From positions 1 through 22,669 of the forward strand of contig JBEKBO010000075.1 of assembly GCA_050015355.1 (NCBI GenBank): a DNA stretch of 22,669 nucleotides. Direction: 5' to 3'. Shown here piece after piece: positions 22,636 through 22,669 of this stretch. The notes beneath the pieces are model-generated. The model made no database searches. It had not been told where the DNA came from and saw nothing but the letters and a program-made list of their open reading frames with translations. Position 1 is the first letter of the stretch; each line of letters begins with the position of its first letter. Both the position numbers and the translations under genes were made by a program. The stretch comes from CAWBRT01 sp050015355. GTDB lineage: Bacteria; Acidobacteriota; Terriglobia; Terriglobales; Acidobacteriaceae.

Positions 22636-22669
22636 ATGGCGCGAGCTTATTCCGATGATCTTCGGCGCA
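22636..22669 (+). CDS. Possible IS630-family transposase, 5' end only
   Basis: The last 34 bases encode MARAYSDDLRR and then run off the window. IS630-type transposases very often begin MARAYSxDLRxR, so this is probably the start of an insertion-sequence transposase. Only eleven residues are available and no terminal inverted repeat could be confirmed. An overlapping frame from ATG 22606 is also open, so the call is tentative. Confidence 0.5.
   Translation, partial: MARAYSDDLRR

Overview
The window looks like a chromosomal segment of an Acidobacteriota bacterium, probably a Terriglobia/Koribacter-like lineage. The evidence is indirect: GC-rich coding, a Zn-ribbon PknB-type kinase, a multi-FHA ABC protein, DUF4412-like and Sel1-like secreted proteins, and intergenic hairpin repeats of a style I associate with this phylum. 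I could not run a search to confirm the taxonomy.

Left part (1-6155), metabolic and stress genes. An OsmC-type peroxidase gene on the minus strand is interrupted only by an in-frame TGA at the position of its first catalytic cysteine. A GC-rich hairpin sits just downstream at the right distance, so it is a candidate selenoprotein. Next come a PfkB sugar kinase (-), an ECHDC3-like crotonase (+) and a P1/DmpA-type self-processing peptidase (+). A block of non-coding hairpin repeats follows (about 3569-3963). Then come a class I methyltransferase (-), the C-terminal stump of an MFS transporter (+), and a RIC/ScdA di-iron repair protein (+) with a well-placed Dnr/FNR-type operator.

Central part (6156-18019), an envelope and Ser/Thr-phosphorylation signalling cluster. 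A secreted Sel1-repeat protein is divergent from seven plus-strand genes. In order these are a PP2C phosphatase, a Zn-ribbon/FHAx3/ABC-ATPase/ABC2-permease fusion, a membrane-anchored FHA protein, a secreted LEA2-like protein with a trypsin-like tail lacking its catalytic serine, a secreted calpain-type cysteine protease with an intact Cys-His-Asn triad, a secreted repeat protein, and a transmembrane PknB-like kinase with C-terminal TPRs. The Sel1 protein and the repeat protein at opposite ends share a ~50-residue helical module that I cannot assign to a named family. A plausible reading is that kinase and phosphatase control phosphothreonine binding by four FHA domains, which gate an ABCG-type exporter or its periplasmic partners, including the protease pair. 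This is the best candidate for an undescribed system in the window.

Right part (18020-22669). A second copy of the intergenic repeat lies between the convergent kinase and leuS genes. Leucyl-tRNA synthetase (-) carries an unusual ~95-residue charged N-terminal extension. A secreted DUF4412-like protein (+) follows, and the window ends in the first codons of what looks like an IS630-type transposase. No rRNA, functional tRNA or CRISPR array was seen.
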